This document shows positions 47,074 to 56,463 of a stretch of 64,000 nucleotides of DNA, one piece after another. Position 1 is the first letter of the stretch. The number at the start of each line of letters is the position of its first letter. The stretch covers positions 62,001-126,000 of the forward strand of contig NZ_CP043473.1 in the NCBI RefSeq assembly GCF_008275125.1, written 5' to 3'. This stretch comes from Chromobacterium paludis. GTDB lineage: Bacteria > Pseudomonadota > Gammaproteobacteria > Burkholderiales > Chromobacteriaceae. The position numbers and the translations under genes are program-made. Below the pieces are notes generated by a model that worked only from the letters and a program-made list of their open reading frames with translations, searched no databases and was not told where the DNA came from.

Positions 47074-47466
47074 TCAGGCCGGGATCGAACGTTTGGCATC
47101 GCCCTGCAGAAACACCACCAGCGAAGCGGCGATCAGGAAGGCCGGATATTCCCAGCCGCCGCCCGGATTGGCAAACATCCAGCCGTTGGCGGCGTGGACC
47201 AGGACAATGGCGCCCAGCAGTTGCGGGATCAGCAGCAGGGCCACCCAGCGCGCCCAGATGCCGGCGAGGAGCAGCAGCCCGCCGCCGATTTCCACGGCGA
47301 TGGCGATGTAGCCGAGGAAGCCGGGCAGGCCCAGGCTGGCGAAGTAGCCAGCGGTGCCGGCCGGGCCGAAGACGAACAGCTTCAGCGCGCCGTGCGACAG
47401 ATACATCAGACCCAAGGACAGGCGCAGCAGCAAGGCGGCGAGGTAGGGATTTTGAAAGCGGTTCAT
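47074..47466 (-). CDS. DoxX family membrane protein
   Basis: A 130-residue protein with four predicted helices. It shows the DoxX-family features LLLRLSLGLMYLSHGALKL near the N terminus, then EIGGGLLLLAGIWARWVALLL, and the C-terminal GWEYPAFLIAASLVVFLQG. DoxX proteins are a mixed family linked to thiosulphate:quinone oxidoreductase in archaea and to redox stress in bacteria. Here it is divergent from a LysR-type gene across 103 bases, so that regulator probably controls it. Confidence 0.85.
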   Translation of the reverse strand: MNRFQNPYLAALLLRLSLGLMYLSHGALKLFVFGPAGTAGYFASLGLPGFLGYIAIAVEIGGGLLLLAGIWARWVALLLIPQLLGAIVLVHAANGWMFANPGGGWEYPAFLIAASLVVFLQGDAKRSIPA

Positions 47467-47519
47467 GGCGGGTGCTCCAGATCAAATTGCGATGGCGCTA
47501 TTTGAACATCGAGCTTGCG

Positions 47520-47543
47520 TTCAATAAATGTGCTTTAATTGAA
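47520..47543. promoter_or_regulatory. Candidate LysR operator between doxX and lysR genes
   Basis: TTCAAT-N12-ATTGAA is a 6-bp inverted repeat in the AT-rich divergent intergenic region, 27 bases before the regulator start. Spacing and place fit a LysR recognition site. Confidence 0.4.
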
Positions 47544-47569
47544 ATAATTATTTACTTTATAGAAACAAT

Positions 47570-48457
47570 ATGGACCGTTTCTCTGAGATACGCGCCTTTG
47601 TCGCGGTGGCGGAGCTGGGCAGTTTCGTTGCGGCGGCAGACCGGCTGGAGCTGTCCCGCGCCATGGTCACCAAGCTGGTGGCGGCGCTGGAGAACCGGCT
47701 GGGCGCGCGCTTGATGCATCGCACCACGCGCAAGCTGTCCTTGACCGAGGCCGGTGAGACCTATCTGGCCCAGGCCGGCAGCCTGCTGGCGGAGCTGGAC
47801 GAGTTGGACGCCAGGCTGTCGCACGGCGCCAGCGAGCCGGTGGGCAGGCTCAGAGTATCGGCGCCGGTGTCCTTCGGCATGCGTTACTTGGGCGCCATCA
47901 TCGGCGGCTTCCACCAGCGCCACCCGCGCATCGAGGTGGAGCTGAACCTGAATGACCGGCGGGTGGATTTGGTGGAAGAGGGCTTCGACTTGGCTTTGCG
48001 CGTCTCCAACCTGGCCGATTCCACGCTGGTGGCCAAGCGCCTGGCGCAGATCCGCGATCTGGTGGTGGCCTCGCCCGATTACCTGGCGCGCCACGGCGAA
48101 CCGGGCCATCCATCCGAGCTGGCCGAGCATCAGTGTCTGTTATACGCCTTGACCGCGCAACCCAATGTCTGGGACTACCAATCGCCGGATGGCGAGCAGG
48201 GGCGAGTCAAGGTCAAAGGGCCGCTCAGGGCCAATAACGGCGACGTGCTGACCGAGGCCGCCGCGCAAGGCATGGGCATCGTGCTGCAGCCGCGCTTCCT
48301 GGTGGACAAGGCGCTGGAGGAGGGGAAACTGGTGCCCATTTTGCAAGATTACGATTGGCACTGCCTGGATCTGTCGGTGGTGTATCCGGTGCGCCGCCAC
48401 GTGCCGGGCAAGGTCAGAGTGTTCGTCGAATATCTGGAGATGTTCTTTAAAACATGA
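47570..48457 (+). CDS. LysR family transcriptional regulator
   Basis: A 295-residue regulator. The N-terminal helix-turn-helix (residues 1-60: MDRFSEIRAFVAVAELGSF, then LSRAMVTKLVAALENRLGARL) is followed by a substrate-binding domain that starts near residue 90 with GRLRVSAPVSFG. It belongs to the large group with that stretch, which often controls a divergent oxidoreductase or membrane gene. The likely target is the divergent DoxX gene. The inducer is unknown. Confidence 0.92.
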   Translation: MDRFSEIRAFVAVAELGSFVAAADRLELSRAMVTKLVAALENRLGARLMHRTTRKLSLTEAGETYLAQAGSLLAELDELDARLSHGASEPVGRLRVSAPVSFGMRYLGAIIGGFHQRHPRIEVELNLNDRRVDLVEEGFDLALRVSNLADSTLVAKRLAQIRDLVVASPDYLARHGEPGHPSELAEHQCLLYALTAQPNVWDYQSPDGEQGRVKVKGPLRANNGDVLTEAAAQGMGIVLQPRFLVDKALEEGKLVPILQDYDWHCLDLSVVYPVRRHVPGKVRVFVEYLEMFFKT

Positions 48458-48498
48458 CGAATTGATATAGTCTTGGTTTTTTTTTGAGGCGTGTTGTG

Positions 48499-48813
48499 AT
48501 GTTGAGAAAATGGCTATTGGCGGCCGTAGCCTTGTGCGAGGCCGCATCTGTGTGGGCGGCATGTGAAAAAACGGTTTCTCCGGTCTATCCGCCTAGCGTC
48601 TTGGCGGCCCACCCGATCAAGGTCAAAGTCACCGTGTTTTTCGATACCGGAGAGGACGGTTTGGTCAGCAAGCTGGTCCGTTTGGATTTCAACGAGGCAA
48701 TGGATGAGACGGATCGGAACGCCTTTAAGGCATCAATCGACACCGCGCTAAAACAGTATAAATGCGCCCCGAACGCCCACCTCAAGCAGTTGTTCGGATT
48801 CGCGTTTGATTAA
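48499..48813 (+). CDS. Small secreted protein with a TonB C-terminal-like fold (hypothetical)
   Basis: A 104-residue precursor with a signal peptide (cleaved after VWA, residue 20). The mature 84 residues show the TonB C-terminal pattern: VSPVYPPSVL, then a strand KVKVTVFFDTGEDGLV and an amphipathic helix with NAFKASIDTALKQYKC. Two cysteines, C22 and C89, could form a disulphide. There is no membrane anchor and no proline-rich spacer, so it cannot act as a classic TonB. I chose ATG 48499 (MLRKWLLAA); an upstream GTG at 48484 is possible. Its function is unknown. It is not clearly linked to either neighbour. Confidence 0.6.
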   Translation: MLRKWLLAAVALCEAASVWAACEKTVSPVYPPSVLAAHPIKVKVTVFFDTGEDGLVSKLVRLDFNEAMDETDRNAFKASIDTALKQYKCAPNAHLKQLFGFAFD

Positions 48814-48831
48814 ACGCGGTAGCTAGCGATT

Positions 48832-49941
48832 TTAGGGATAGAACCAGTACAGGCTGTAACCCATCGCATGCACCTTGCCGGCGTCCAGCCGCATGGTGAC
48901 CTTGACCTCGCTGTTGCCGTTGAAGCGGCCCAGCTTGAAGTCATCGGCCTTCAGATACTCTTTGGGCGTGAACACCTTGCGGATCAAGACCTGGTCGTCG
49001 CTATCCTTCAGCGTGACCTCCAGCATCGGATAGGTTTGCGCGTAAGGCGCGTGGTTTTTCAGCGTGGCGGACAGCTGGATCAGATTGGGGTAGTCGGGCA
49101 CGAAGGCGAGTTCCGACCACTCGGTGCGGATCAGCGCGATGTCGGACGGCCAGGGCACGTCGCAACCCATGGCTTGGCATAGCCGCTCCAGCGTGGGCCG
49201 CATCTCCGGCGCTTCCGCCGCGATGCGGGTGCGGTTGAGGAAAACCAGCTGGGCCGCCAGGAATAGCAGGCCGAATGCGGCCAGCACGATCAACAGGCCG
49301 TTGACCCAGGGCGCGGTGGGCTTCCTGTCATGCGCCTCCTCTTCCTCCTCTGCGTCGGCGTCGGTGAACAGTGGCTCGTCAGGCTCCACCCGGTAGATCG
49401 GCTTGGCCGGTTCCGGCTCCGGTTCCGGCGGCGTCTCGGCACGGCGGCGGCTGCCGTACACCTCGGGCTCGGCCGCGATCGCGGGGGAGGGTTCCGCTTC
49501 GTCGAACGGATTGCCGATGGGCGTGGTGACGTGGCGATTCTGCATCGCCTCGGCCAGGGCGCGCTGAAACTCCTCCACCCCTTCCGGGGGCATGGCGGCT
49601 GACGCCGGGGCTTCCGTGGCCGCGGCCGGCGGCTCCAGCGGGGGCGCGGAGGGCGGCAGGCTGGCCGCTTCGTCAGGGTGCGCTTGAGGATCGAAGTCCG
49701 CCGGCACTTCCAGCTCGAAGTCGTCCATGGGATCGTGCTCGCGCGCCGCCGCAGGCTGCGGCGGCATCAGCGGGGAGGGCGCGGCCGGCGCGGGGGCCGG
49801 CTGCGCGACGACGAAGTAATCCGGCGCCTTGAACACATGCGAACAGCGCCCGCAGCGCACCAGTCCGTCGGCTACGGCGAGCTGGGCGTCATTGACCTTG
49901 AATCGGGTCTGGCAACTTGGGCACTGTGTCGTATATGTCAT
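48832..49941 (-). CDS. Zinc-ribbon DUF3426 membrane protein
   Basis: A 369-residue protein. It begins with an MJ0042-type zinc ribbon (C7, C10, C30, C33 in CPSCQTRF and RCGRCSHVF). A long Pro/Ala/Glu-rich disordered segment (about 45-215) leads to one membrane helix (WVNGLLIVLAAFGLLFLAAQL, near 225-245) and a C-terminal DUF3426 domain that should be periplasmic. It starts within the prmA stop codon (ATGA overlap). This pairing of prmA with a DUF3426 gene is common in betaproteobacteria. Its function is unknown. Confidence 0.85.
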   Translation of the reverse strand: MTYTTQCPSCQTRFKVNDAQLAVADGLVRCGRCSHVFKAPDYFVVAQPAPAPAAPSPLMPPQPAAAREHDPMDDFELEVPADFDPQAHPDEAASLPPSAPPLEPPAAATEAPASAAMPPEGVEEFQRALAEAMQNRHVTTPIGNPFDEAEPSPAIAAEPEVYGSRRRAETPPEPEPEPAKPIYRVEPDEPLFTDADAEEEEEAHDRKPTAPWVNGLLIVLAAFGLLFLAAQLVFLNRTRIAAEAPEMRPTLERLCQAMGCDVPWPSDIALIRTEWSELAFVPDYPNLIQLSATLKNHAPYAQTYPMLEVTLKDSDDQVLIRKVFTPKEYLKADDFKLGRFNGNSEVKVTMRLDAGKVHAMGYSLYWFYP

Positions 49942-50834
49942 ACCTGGGCGCGTCGGGTTCCTGTCAATCGTGTCCATCCTTCGTCGAACACCGGCGCGTC
50001 CATCTCGAACCACTGGTTGTAGATGGCGGACAATTCGTCGGCTTGTTCGGCGAGGATGCCGGAGAGCACGATTCTACCACCGGTTTTCACATGGCTTGCC
50101 AGCAAGTCGCCCAACATGCGCAGCGGATTGGCCAGGATATTGGCCAACACCACGTCGTATTGGGCCTGCGGATTGGCGTCCGGCAGGAAGAAATCGGCCT
50201 GCACGCCGTTTTGCTCGGCATTGTCCTTGCTCGCGCGCACGGCCTGCGGATCGATGTCGATGCCGACGGCGGAGGCCGCGCCCAGCTTCAGCGCGGCGAT
50301 GGCCAGGATGCCGGAGCCGCAGCCGTAGTCGAGCACGGACGCGCCGCTTTGCAGCTGCTTGTCCAGCCACTGCAGGCACAGCCGCGTGGTGGGATGGCTG
50401 CCGGTGCCGAAGGCCAGGCCCGGGTCCAGCTGCAGGTTGACCGCGTCCGGCGCCGGCGCCTCGTGCCAGGTGGGGGTGATCCACAGCCGGTCCGAGATGC
50501 GGATGGGGTCGAACTGCGACTGGGTCAGGCGAACCCAGTCCTGCTCCTCCACGCGCTCGATCTTATACGTGGGCATCGCCAGTTGGCAGGCGGTGGCGGC
50601 GGCGGCGATCAATAGCGCAGGGTCGTCGTTCTCGTCGAACAGCGTGATGATGCGGCTTTGGCTCCACAGCTGGTCCACCGGCTCGCCCGGTTCGCCGAAG
50701 ATGGGCTGTTCCTTGTCGGTGCCGGCCCAGGCGTCCTCGATGGCGGTGGACAGCGCGCCCGCGTCCATCAGCGCGTCGGCGAAGCGCTCGGCGACGGAGG
50801 AGTCGGAGTCTATGGTGGCTTGCAACCAGGCCAT
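49938..50834 (-). CDS. prmA: Ribosomal protein L11 methyltransferase
   Basis: Trimethylates ribosomal protein L11 with S-adenosylmethionine. The 298-residue protein has an N-terminal L11-recognition domain and a C-terminal Rossmann methyltransferase domain with SAM motif I LDYGCGSGILAIAALKLGA, the entry LDPGLAFGTGSHPTTRL, and motif IV VLANILANPL. I chose ATG 50834 ([12 protein letters not shown]), which overlaps the accC stop codon as TGATG; longer frames upstream run through accC. Confidence 0.95.
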   Translation of the reverse strand: MAWLQATIDSDSSVAERFADALMDAGALSTAIEDAWAGTDKEQPIFGEPGEPVDQLWSQSRIITLFDENDDPALLIAAAATACQLAMPTYKIERVEEQDWVRLTQSQFDPIRISDRLWITPTWHEAPAPDAVNLQLDPGLAFGTGSHPTTRLCLQWLDKQLQSGASVLDYGCGSGILAIAALKLGAASAVGIDIDPQAVRASKDNAEQNGVQADFFLPDANPQAQYDVVLANILANPLRMLGDLLASHVKTGGRIVLSGILAEQADELSAIYNQWFEMDAPVFDEGWTRLTGTRRAQV

Positions 50835-52192
50835 CAGTGTTCCCCCTTCTTTTTCTCGGACAGGCGGTGCTCCAGATAGTGGATGCTGGTGCCGCCGCGC
50901 TGGAAGGCCGCATCCAGGAACAGTTCCTGATGCAGCGGGATATTGGTCTTGATGCCGGAGATGGCCATCTCCGACAGCGCCACGCGCATGCGCGCCATGG
51001 CTTGTTCGCGAGTGTCGCCGTAGGCGATCAGCTTGCCTACCATGGAGTCGTAGTGCGGCGGCACGGTGTAGCCCTGGTAGATGTGCGAGTCGATGCGGAT
51101 GCCGGGGCCGCCGGCCGGGTGGTAGCTCTCTATCTTGCCCGGAGACGGCACGAAGGTGAACGGGTCCTCGGCATTGATGCGGCATTCCATGGCATGGCCG
51201 GCGATCACGATGTCTTTTTGCTTATAGCGCAGTTTCTCGCCGGCGGCGATGCGGATCTGCTCCTGCACGATGTCCACGCCGGTGATCATTTCCGTCACCG
51301 GATGCTCCACCTGCACGCGGGTGTTCATCTCGATGAAGTAGAACTCGCCGTTCTCGAACAGGAATTCAAAGGTGCCGGCGCCGCGGTAGCCGATGCGGCG
51401 GCAGGCTTCGGCGCAGGCTTCGCCGATTTTCTGGCGCTGCTTCTCGGTGATGCCCGGCGCCGGCGCTTCCTCGATCACCTTCTGGTGGCGGCGCTGCATG
51501 GAGCAGTCTCGCTCGCCCAGGTAGATGGCGTTGCCGTATTCGTCGGCCAGCACCTGGATTTCGATATGGCGCGGATGCTCCAGGAATTTTTCCATGTAGA
51601 CGGTGGGGTTGCCGAAGGCCGCGCCGGCCTCGGTGCGCGTCATCTGCACCGAGTTGATCAGCGCGCCCTCGGTGTGCACCACGCGCATGCCGCGACCGCC
51701 GCCGCCGCCGGCGGCCTTGATGATGACCGGGAAGCCGATCTTCTTGGCGATCTTGACGATTTCCGCCGGATCATCCGGCAGCGCGCCTTCGGAGCCGGGC
51801 ACGCAGGGCACGCCGGCTTCTATCATGGCGTTCTTGGCCGACACCTTGTCGCCCATCAGGCGGATGGTGTCCGGGCGCGGGCCGATGAAGACGAAGCCGG
51901 ATTGTTCCACGCGCTCGGCGAAGTCGGCGTTTTCCGACAGGAAGCCGTAGCCGGGGTGGATGGCCTGGGCGTCGGTGACCTCGGCGGCGGCGATCAGGGC
52001 CGGCACGTTGAGGTAGCTCTTGCCGGACGGGGCGGGGCCGATGCAGACCGACTCGTCGGCCAGCTTGACATATTTGGCTTCGCGGTCGGCCTCGGAGTGC
52101 ACGACTACGGTCTTGATGCCCATTTCGCGGCAGGCGCGCTGGATGCGCAGCGCGATTTCGCCGCGGTTGGCGATCAGAATTTTTTCGAACAT
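50834..52192 (-). CDS. accC: Acetyl-CoA carboxylase, biotin carboxylase subunit
   Basis: Carboxylates the biotin on AccB with ATP and bicarbonate, the first half of malonyl-CoA synthesis. The 452-residue ATP-grasp enzyme begins [17 protein letters not shown]. It has the glycine-rich loop [14 protein letters not shown], the ATP site EAPAPGIT, and the bicarbonate/biotin stretch [17 protein letters not shown] 52192 has GGAG seven bases upstream. It is preceded by a 118-base gap from accB containing two hairpins. Confidence 0.97.
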   Translation of the reverse strand: MFEKILIANRGEIALRIQRACREMGIKTVVVHSEADREAKYVKLADESVCIGPAPSGKSYLNVPALIAAAEVTDAQAIHPGYGFLSENADFAERVEQSGFVFIGPRPDTIRLMGDKVSAKNAMIEAGVPCVPGSEGALPDDPAEIVKIAKKIGFPVIIKAAGGGGGRGMRVVHTEGALINSVQMTRTEAGAAFGNPTVYMEKFLEHPRHIEIQVLADEYGNAIYLGERDCSMQRRHQKVIEEAPAPGITEKQRQKIGEACAEACRRIGYRGAGTFEFLFENGEFYFIEMNTRVQVEHPVTEMITGVDIVQEQIRIAAGEKLRYKQKDIVIAGHAMECRINAEDPFTFVPSPGKIESYHPAGGPGIRIDSHIYQGYTVPPHYDSMVGKLIAYGDTREQAMARMRVALSEMAISGIKTNIPLHQELFLDAAFQRGGTSIHYLEHRLSEKKKGEH

Positions 52193-52205
52193 GGAAGTCT
52201 CCACT

Positions 52206-52238
52206 AGGCCGGCCTGGATCGGCATGATCGGCCGGCCT
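52206..52238 (-). other. Leader hairpin just upstream of accC
   Basis: AGGCCGGCC (52206-52214) pairs perfectly with GGCCGGCCT (52230-52238). It ends about 13 bases before the accC start codon and may affect translation or protect the mRNA. Confidence 0.5.
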
Positions 52239-52251
52239 TTGCTGTCACGTC

Positions 52252-52283
52252 AAACGACAAGGGCACAGACCTTGGCCGTGCCC
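52252..52283 (-). terminator. Weak terminator or attenuator between accB and accC
   Basis: On the minus strand GGGCAC / GTGCCC (52261-52266 with 52278-52283), with partly paired interior, is followed by TTGTCGTTT. The T tract is broken, so partial read-through is likely. Confidence 0.4.
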
Positions 52284-52310
52284 TGAATCTTGCGAGTTCG
52301 CCGGAGCGTC

Positions 52311-52775
52311 TTACTCGATGACGAACAGCGGCTCGCCGTATTCCACCGGCTGGCCGTCTTCGGCCAGGATGGCCTTGACCACGCCGGAGCGGTCGGCTTC
52401 GATCTCGTTCATCAGCTTCATCGCTTCGATGATGCACAGCGTGTCGCCGGCATTGACGCTTTGGCCCACCTCGACGAAGGACTTGGCGCCGGGGCTGGGC
52501 GAGCGGTAGAAGGTGCCGACCATGGGCGACTTCATGGCGTTCTGGTGGTTGGCGGCGGCGGGCGCTGCTTCTGCGGCGGGCGCGGCGGCTGCGGCCGGCG
52601 CCGGGGCGGCGGCGGGCGCGGCGTACATCTGAGCCACCGGCTGGGCATAAGCCTGCGGTTGGGTGGCGGACACGCGGGTGATGCGGACTTTTTCTTCGCC
52701 CTCGGTCACTTCCAGTTCGGCAATGCCGGACTCTTCGACCAGGTCGATCAGTTTTTTCAGTTTACGCAGGTCCAT
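52311..52775 (-). CDS. accB: Acetyl-CoA carboxylase, biotin carboxyl carrier protein
   Basis: Carries the biotin that shuttles the carboxyl group between AccC and the carboxyltransferase. The 154-residue protein begins [17 protein letters not shown], has an Ala/Pro linker (residues 50-78), then a biotinyl domain with the biotinylated lysine K120 in EAMKLM and the thumb region [15 protein letters not shown]. It lies 36 bases after aroQ and precedes accC, the usual order. Confidence 0.97.
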   Translation of the reverse strand: MDLRKLKKLIDLVEESGIAELEVTEGEEKVRITRVSATQPQAYAQPVAQMYAAPAAAPAPAAAAAPAAEAAPAAANHQNAMKSPMVGTFYRSPSPGAKSFVEVGQSVNAGDTLCIIEAMKLMNEIEADRSGVVKAILAEDGQPVEYGEPLFVIE

Positions 52776-52811
52776 TATTGATCCTTCGAATGGGATGTTC
52801 AGTTACGGCAG

Positions 52812-53282
52812 TCAGGGCTGAGCGGCCAGATGCCGCAGCGCATGCGCCAGCGCCAGCTCGTAACCGTGGGGGCCCAGCCCGCAGATCACGCCGAGTGCCA
52901 GATCGGAAAAGTACGAATGCTGGCGGAACGGCTCGCGGGCGTGGACATTGGATAGATGTACTTCGATAAACGGCACCTTCACCGCGGCCAGGGCGTCGCG
53001 CAGCGCGACGCTGGTGTGGGTGAACGCCGCCGGATTGATCAGGATGAAGCCAGTGCCGTCATCCAGACATTGATGTATGCGTTCTATCAGTACATGCTCG
53101 GCGTTGCTTTGCAATGCTGTCAAAGCAAAGCCGGCGGCCTGGGCCTGATCGGCCAGCCGCTGGTTGATGGCGTCAAGTGTGTCCCGGCCGTAGTGTTGCG
53201 GCTCCCGCACCCCCAGCAAATTGAGGTTGGGGCCGTGCAGCACGAGGATGGATCGGCTCAAGGCCTGACTCCTGTTATTCAT
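52812..53282 (-). CDS. aroQ: 3-dehydroquinate dehydratase, type II
   Basis: The third step of the shikimate pathway, 3-dehydroquinate to 3-dehydroshikimate. The 156-residue protein has [17 protein letters not shown] with the catalytic tyrosine, [16 protein letters not shown], and [17 protein letters not shown] with the catalytic histidine. I chose ATG 53282, which leaves a ten-residue lead before the conserved core. It is the first gene of the leftward aroQ-accB-accC-prmA-DUF3426 chain, an arrangement seen in many proteobacteria. Confidence 0.95.
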   Translation of the reverse strand: MNNRSQALSRSILVLHGPNLNLLGVREPQHYGRDTLDAINQRLADQAQAAGFALTALQSNAEHVLIERIHQCLDDGTGFILINPAAFTHTSVALRDALAAVKVPFIEVHLSNVHAREPFRQHSYFSDLALGVICGLGPHGYELALAHALRHLAAQP

Positions 53283-53519
53283 CGTTGGCCGCGAGTTTGC
53301 CGCACTTCGACGCAAGATGTCCAGCTTTTGCAGAAATTAAAACAACTGTTTAGCGCGCGGATCCGCCGCCAAATGCTTGGTTTTAGAGTAAAACGCTTAA
53401 TTTTGCCGAGCCGGGCAGTGTAGCGCATCCGCAATATGTCGTGAAAATAGTTTGCCGCGCATCGGCAGCGCGGCGGAGCTTTGGCGCTTTCGCCTCTGTG
53501 CCCGCCGCCGGGGCGAGGG

Positions 53520-53525
53520 TATAAT
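53520..53525 (+). promoter_or_regulatory. -10 element of queA
   Basis: A perfect TATAAT lies 29 bases before the queA start; the -35 region is poor. The rest of the 53283-53553 gap shows nothing that I can support, apart from space for the divergent aroQ promoter. Confidence 0.5.
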
Positions 53526-53553
53526 CGTCCGGTTCTGAACGATAGTCTTAGCA

Positions 53554-54576
53554 ATGCAGCTCTCTGATTTCGATTACCACCTGCCCGATGCCCTGATCGC
53601 CCAGCATCCGCCGGCCGTGCGCGGCGCCAGCCGCCTGCTTTACGTGAACGGCATGGCGCTGTCCGATCTCACTTTCGCCGATTTTCCGTCCCGCTTGCAA
53701 GCGGGCGATCTTCTGGTGTTCAACGACACCCGCGTCATCCGCGCCCGGCTGTTTGGCGAAAAAGCCAGCGGCGGCAAGGTGGAGGCGCTGATCGAGCGCG
53801 TGCTGGACGACCACACGGCGCTGGCCCATGTCCGCGCGTCCAAGTCGCCCAAGCCGGGTAGCCGGCTGATCTTCGCTGGCCGCTGGGAGTCGGAGATGGT
53901 GGAGCGGCAGGACTCGCTGTTCAAGCTGCGCTTCCTGGCCGAGGAAAATGTGTACGACATCCTGGAGGCGTCGGGCAAGCTGCCGCTGCCGCCGTATATC
54001 GAGCGCAGCGCCGAGCACGACGACGACGAGCGCTACCAAACCGTCTACGCCCGCGAACAGGGCGCGGTGGCGGCGCCGACCGCCGGCCTGCACTTCACCG
54101 ATGAGATGCTGGCCGGGCTCAAGGCCCAAGGCATCGAAACCGCCTTCGTCACGCTGCACGTCGGCGCCGGCACCTTCCAGCCGGTGAAGGTGGAGAATGT
54201 GGCCGAGCACAAGATGCACAGCGAGATTTACGACATCCCGCAAGCGACGGTGGACGCCGTCGCCGCCGCCCGCGCCCGCGGCGGCCGCGTGGTGGCCATC
54301 GGCACCACCAGCGTGCGCGCGCTGGAATCCGCCGCCCGCGGCGGCGAGCTGAAAGCGGGGCGTGGCGAGACTGACATCTTCATCACGCCTGGTTATGCGT
54401 TCCGCGTGGTGGACCGCTTGCTGACCAATTTCCATCTGCCCAAATCCACGCTGATGATGCTGGTGTCGGCCTTCGCTGGCTATGACGAGATTTTCCACGC
54501 TTACCGTCACGCGGTGGAGCAGCAATACCGCTTCTTCAGCTATGGCGACGCCATGCTGCTGGAGCGCAAGGGTTGA
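53554..54576 (+). CDS. queA: S-adenosylmethionine:tRNA ribosyltransferase-isomerase
   Basis: Transfers and isomerises the ribosyl group of S-adenosylmethionine onto preQ1-tRNA to make epoxyqueuosine. The 340-residue protein begins [16 protein letters not shown] and has [14 protein letters not shown], the active region [14 protein letters not shown], and the C-terminal [19 protein letters not shown]. The length is normal. It is transcribed divergently from the aroQ chain. tgt does not directly follow, as it does in E. coli. Confidence 0.97.
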   Translation: MQLSDFDYHLPDALIAQHPPAVRGASRLLYVNGMALSDLTFADFPSRLQAGDLLVFNDTRVIRARLFGEKASGGKVEALIERVLDDHTALAHVRASKSPKPGSRLIFAGRWESEMVERQDSLFKLRFLAEENVYDILEASGKLPLPPYIERSAEHDDDERYQTVYAREQGAVAAPTAGLHFTDEMLAGLKAQGIETAFVTLHVGAGTFQPVKVENVAEHKMHSEIYDIPQATVDAVAAARARGGRVVAIGTTSVRALESAARGGELKAGRGETDIFITPGYAFRVVDRLLTNFHLPKSTLMMLVSAFAGYDEIFHAYRHAVEQQYRFFSYGDAMLLERKG

Positions 54577-54593
54577 GAGGCAGTATTTTTTAG

Positions 54594-54712
54594 CCGCGAA
54601 ACCCACGGAACGACACGAAATGAAAGCGCCGCGAGACTAATGACTCTCGTGAAAGTCTGTCTGGTTTGAGTGGTTTGGTTTTATTTCGTGTTTTTCGTGG
54701 ATTTGGTGGCGG
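54594..54712. repeat. Imperfect inverted-repeat element downstream of queA
   Basis: The left arm (54594-54625, core CCCACGGAACGACACGAAAT) and the right arm (54679-54712, core ATTTCGTGTTTTTCGTGG) are near-perfect inverse complements of about 32 bases around a 53-base centre, which holds a small CGAGA/TCTCG hairpin. It is related to the element at 36506-36619. Confidence 0.6.
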
Positions 54713-54739
54713 TCAAGCTTGTTTTAAAAGGATTGCGCC

Positions 54740-55111
54740 ATGTCCGGAGTCGCCCCCCACGCCGCCCAGCCGGTGGAAATCCAGCTGCACCAGCTGTCCA
54801 AGGTGCTGGAAATCGCCTTCGACGACGGCGCCCGTTTCGAGCTGCCATGCGAATACCTGCGCGTTTATTCGCCATCGGCCGAAGTGCGCGGCCATGGCGT
54901 CGGCCAGGAGAAGCTGCAGAGCGGGAAGAGGCATGTCGGCATCACGGCGCTGGAGCCGGTGGGGCATTACGCCTTGAAGATCACTTTCGACGACGGCCAC
55001 GACAGCGGCCTCTACAGCTGGACCTATCTATACGAGCTGGGCGCCCATCGCGACCAGTACTGGCAGCAATATCTGGATAAGCTCGCCGCCGCCGGCGCGA
55101 GCAGGGAGTGA
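54740..55111 (+). CDS. DUF971 domain protein
   Basis: A 123-residue protein of the DUF971 family, related to the N-terminal domain of gamma-butyrobetaine hydroxylase. It shows [18 protein letters not shown], the segment [21 protein letters not shown], and the aromatic [15 protein letters not shown]. In betaproteobacteria this gene is often next to ubiE, as here, where its stop codon lies 2 bases before the ubiE ATG. That linkage hints at a role in quinone synthesis, or in iron or redox metabolism, but it is unproven. Confidence 0.85.
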   Translation: MSGVAPHAAQPVEIQLHQLSKVLEIAFDDGARFELPCEYLRVYSPSAEVRGHGVGQEKLQSGKRHVGITALEPVGHYALKITFDDGHDSGLYSWTYLYELGAHRDQYWQQYLDKLAAAGASRE

Positions 55112-55113
55112 GC

Positions 55114-55848
55114 ATGGATAAGACCACGCATTTCGGTTACAAGACCGTGGCGGAGAGTGAGAAGGCCGGCAAGGTGGCCGAAGTCTTCCACTCGGTGGCC
55201 AGCAAGTACGATGTGATGAACGACCTGATGTCCGGCGGCCTGCACCGCGTGTGGAAGCACTTCACCTTGACCACCTCCGGCGTGCGCGCCGGCGACAAGG
55301 TGCTGGACATCGCCGGCGGCACCGGCGATCTGTCGCGCGGCTGGGCCAAGCGCGTGGGCAAGAGCGGCGAAGTGTGGCTGACCGACATCAATAGCTCCAT
55401 GCTGACCGTGGGCCGCGACCGCCTGCTGGACGAAGGCCTGATCCTGCCGGTGTCGCTGGCCGACGCCGAGAAGCTGCCGTTCCCCGACAACTATTTCGAC
55501 GCGGTGTCGGTGGCCTTCGGCCTGCGCAATATGACGCACAAGGACGCGGCGCTGAAGGAAATGTGCCGCGTGCTGAAGCCGGGCGGCAAGCTGTTCGTGC
55601 TGGAGTTTTCCAAGGTGTGGAAGCCGCTGTCGCCGTTCTACGACTTCTATTCCTTCAAGGCGCTGCCCGTCATGGGCAAGCTGGTGGCGGGCGACGCCGA
55701 CAGCTATCAGTATCTGGCCGAATCCATCCGCATGCACCCGGACCAGGAAACGCTGAAGCAGCTGATGCTGGACGCGGGCTTCGGCAAGGTGGACTACCAT
55801 AACCTCACCGGCGGCGTTGTTGCGCTGCACAAGGGCGTTAAATTCTGA
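55114..55848 (+). CDS. ubiE: Ubiquinone/menaquinone C-methyltransferase UbiE
   Basis: C-methylates the ring of ubiquinone (and menaquinone) precursors with S-adenosylmethionine. The 244-residue protein has the family start TTHFGYKTV, the motif [21 protein letters not shown] motif [13 protein letters not shown], and the later FGLRNMTHK and [13 protein letters not shown] segment (here MCRVLKPGG). I chose ATG 55114, preceded by CAGGGAG; an in-frame GTG two codons earlier overlaps the DUF971 stop. Confidence 0.96.
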   Translation: MDKTTHFGYKTVAESEKAGKVAEVFHSVASKYDVMNDLMSGGLHRVWKHFTLTTSGVRAGDKVLDIAGGTGDLSRGWAKRVGKSGEVWLTDINSSMLTVGRDRLLDEGLILPVSLADAEKLPFPDNYFDAVSVAFGLRNMTHKDAALKEMCRVLKPGGKLFVLEFSKVWKPLSPFYDFYSFKALPVMGKLVAGDADSYQYLAESIRMHPDQETLKQLMLDAGFGKVDYHNLTGGVVALHKGVKF

Positions 55849-55867
55849 TTCACCGCGGGAGCGCGCC

Positions 55868-56455
55868 ATGGCCATCCAGATCGCCGCCTTCAATCATCTG
55901 CTGAACCAGCACCCGGCGCGCCGCGCCGAGCTGGCGCGCTTTGCCGGCCGCCGCGTGGCCATCGCCCTGCCGCCCTTGCATGTGGCCGGCGTGGTGACGG
56001 ACGAAGGCTGGCTGGCCGCCTGCGAGGGCGAGCCGGAGGCTAGGCTGCGCCTGCGCCACGGCGTGCTGTTTTCGCATCTGTCCGGCCAGGCGCCGCAGCT
56101 GGCGGACATCGCCTTGGAAGGCGACGCCGAATTGGCCGCCGCGCTGGGCCGCATCATAGGCCAGCTGCAATGGCATGCCGGCGAGGATTTGTCGCGTGTG
56201 TTCGGCGATGTGGCGGCGCAGCGCATCGAAACGCTGGCGCGCGGCCTGTTCGGCTTCAAGGGCCAGCTGGCTTTTCGCCTGGCCGACAATTGGATGGAGC
56301 ATCTGCGCGAAGACGGCGCGATGCTGGCCGGCCGCCACCGGGTGGGCCGCTTCGTCGCCGAGGTGGACCAGTTGCGCGACGACGCCGACCGGCTGGACAA
56401 GCGCCTCGCGCGGCTGGAAGCCGCGCTCAACCCTAAACAGAATCCCCAGACCTGA
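55868..56455 (+). CDS. ubiJ: Ubiquinone biosynthesis accessory factor UbiJ (SCP2 domain)
   Basis: A 195-residue lipid-binding protein of the SCP2 fold (residues about 15-110), which in E. coli organises the soluble Ubi complex. A C-terminal helical part with an [10 protein letters not shown] segment and a coiled-coil tail ([23 protein letters not shown]) follows. I chose ATG 55868 (MAIQIAAFN). It lies between ubiE and ubiB, the standard ubiEJB order, with gaps of 19 and 8 bases. Confidence 0.88.
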   Translation: MAIQIAAFNHLLNQHPARRAELARFAGRRVAIALPPLHVAGVVTDEGWLAACEGEPEARLRLRHGVLFSHLSGQAPQLADIALEGDAELAAALGRIIGQLQWHAGEDLSRVFGDVAAQRIETLARGLFGFKGQLAFRLADNWMEHLREDGAMLAGRHRVGRFVAEVDQLRDDADRLDKRLARLEAALNPKQNPQT

Positions 56456-56463
56456 CGGACCGT

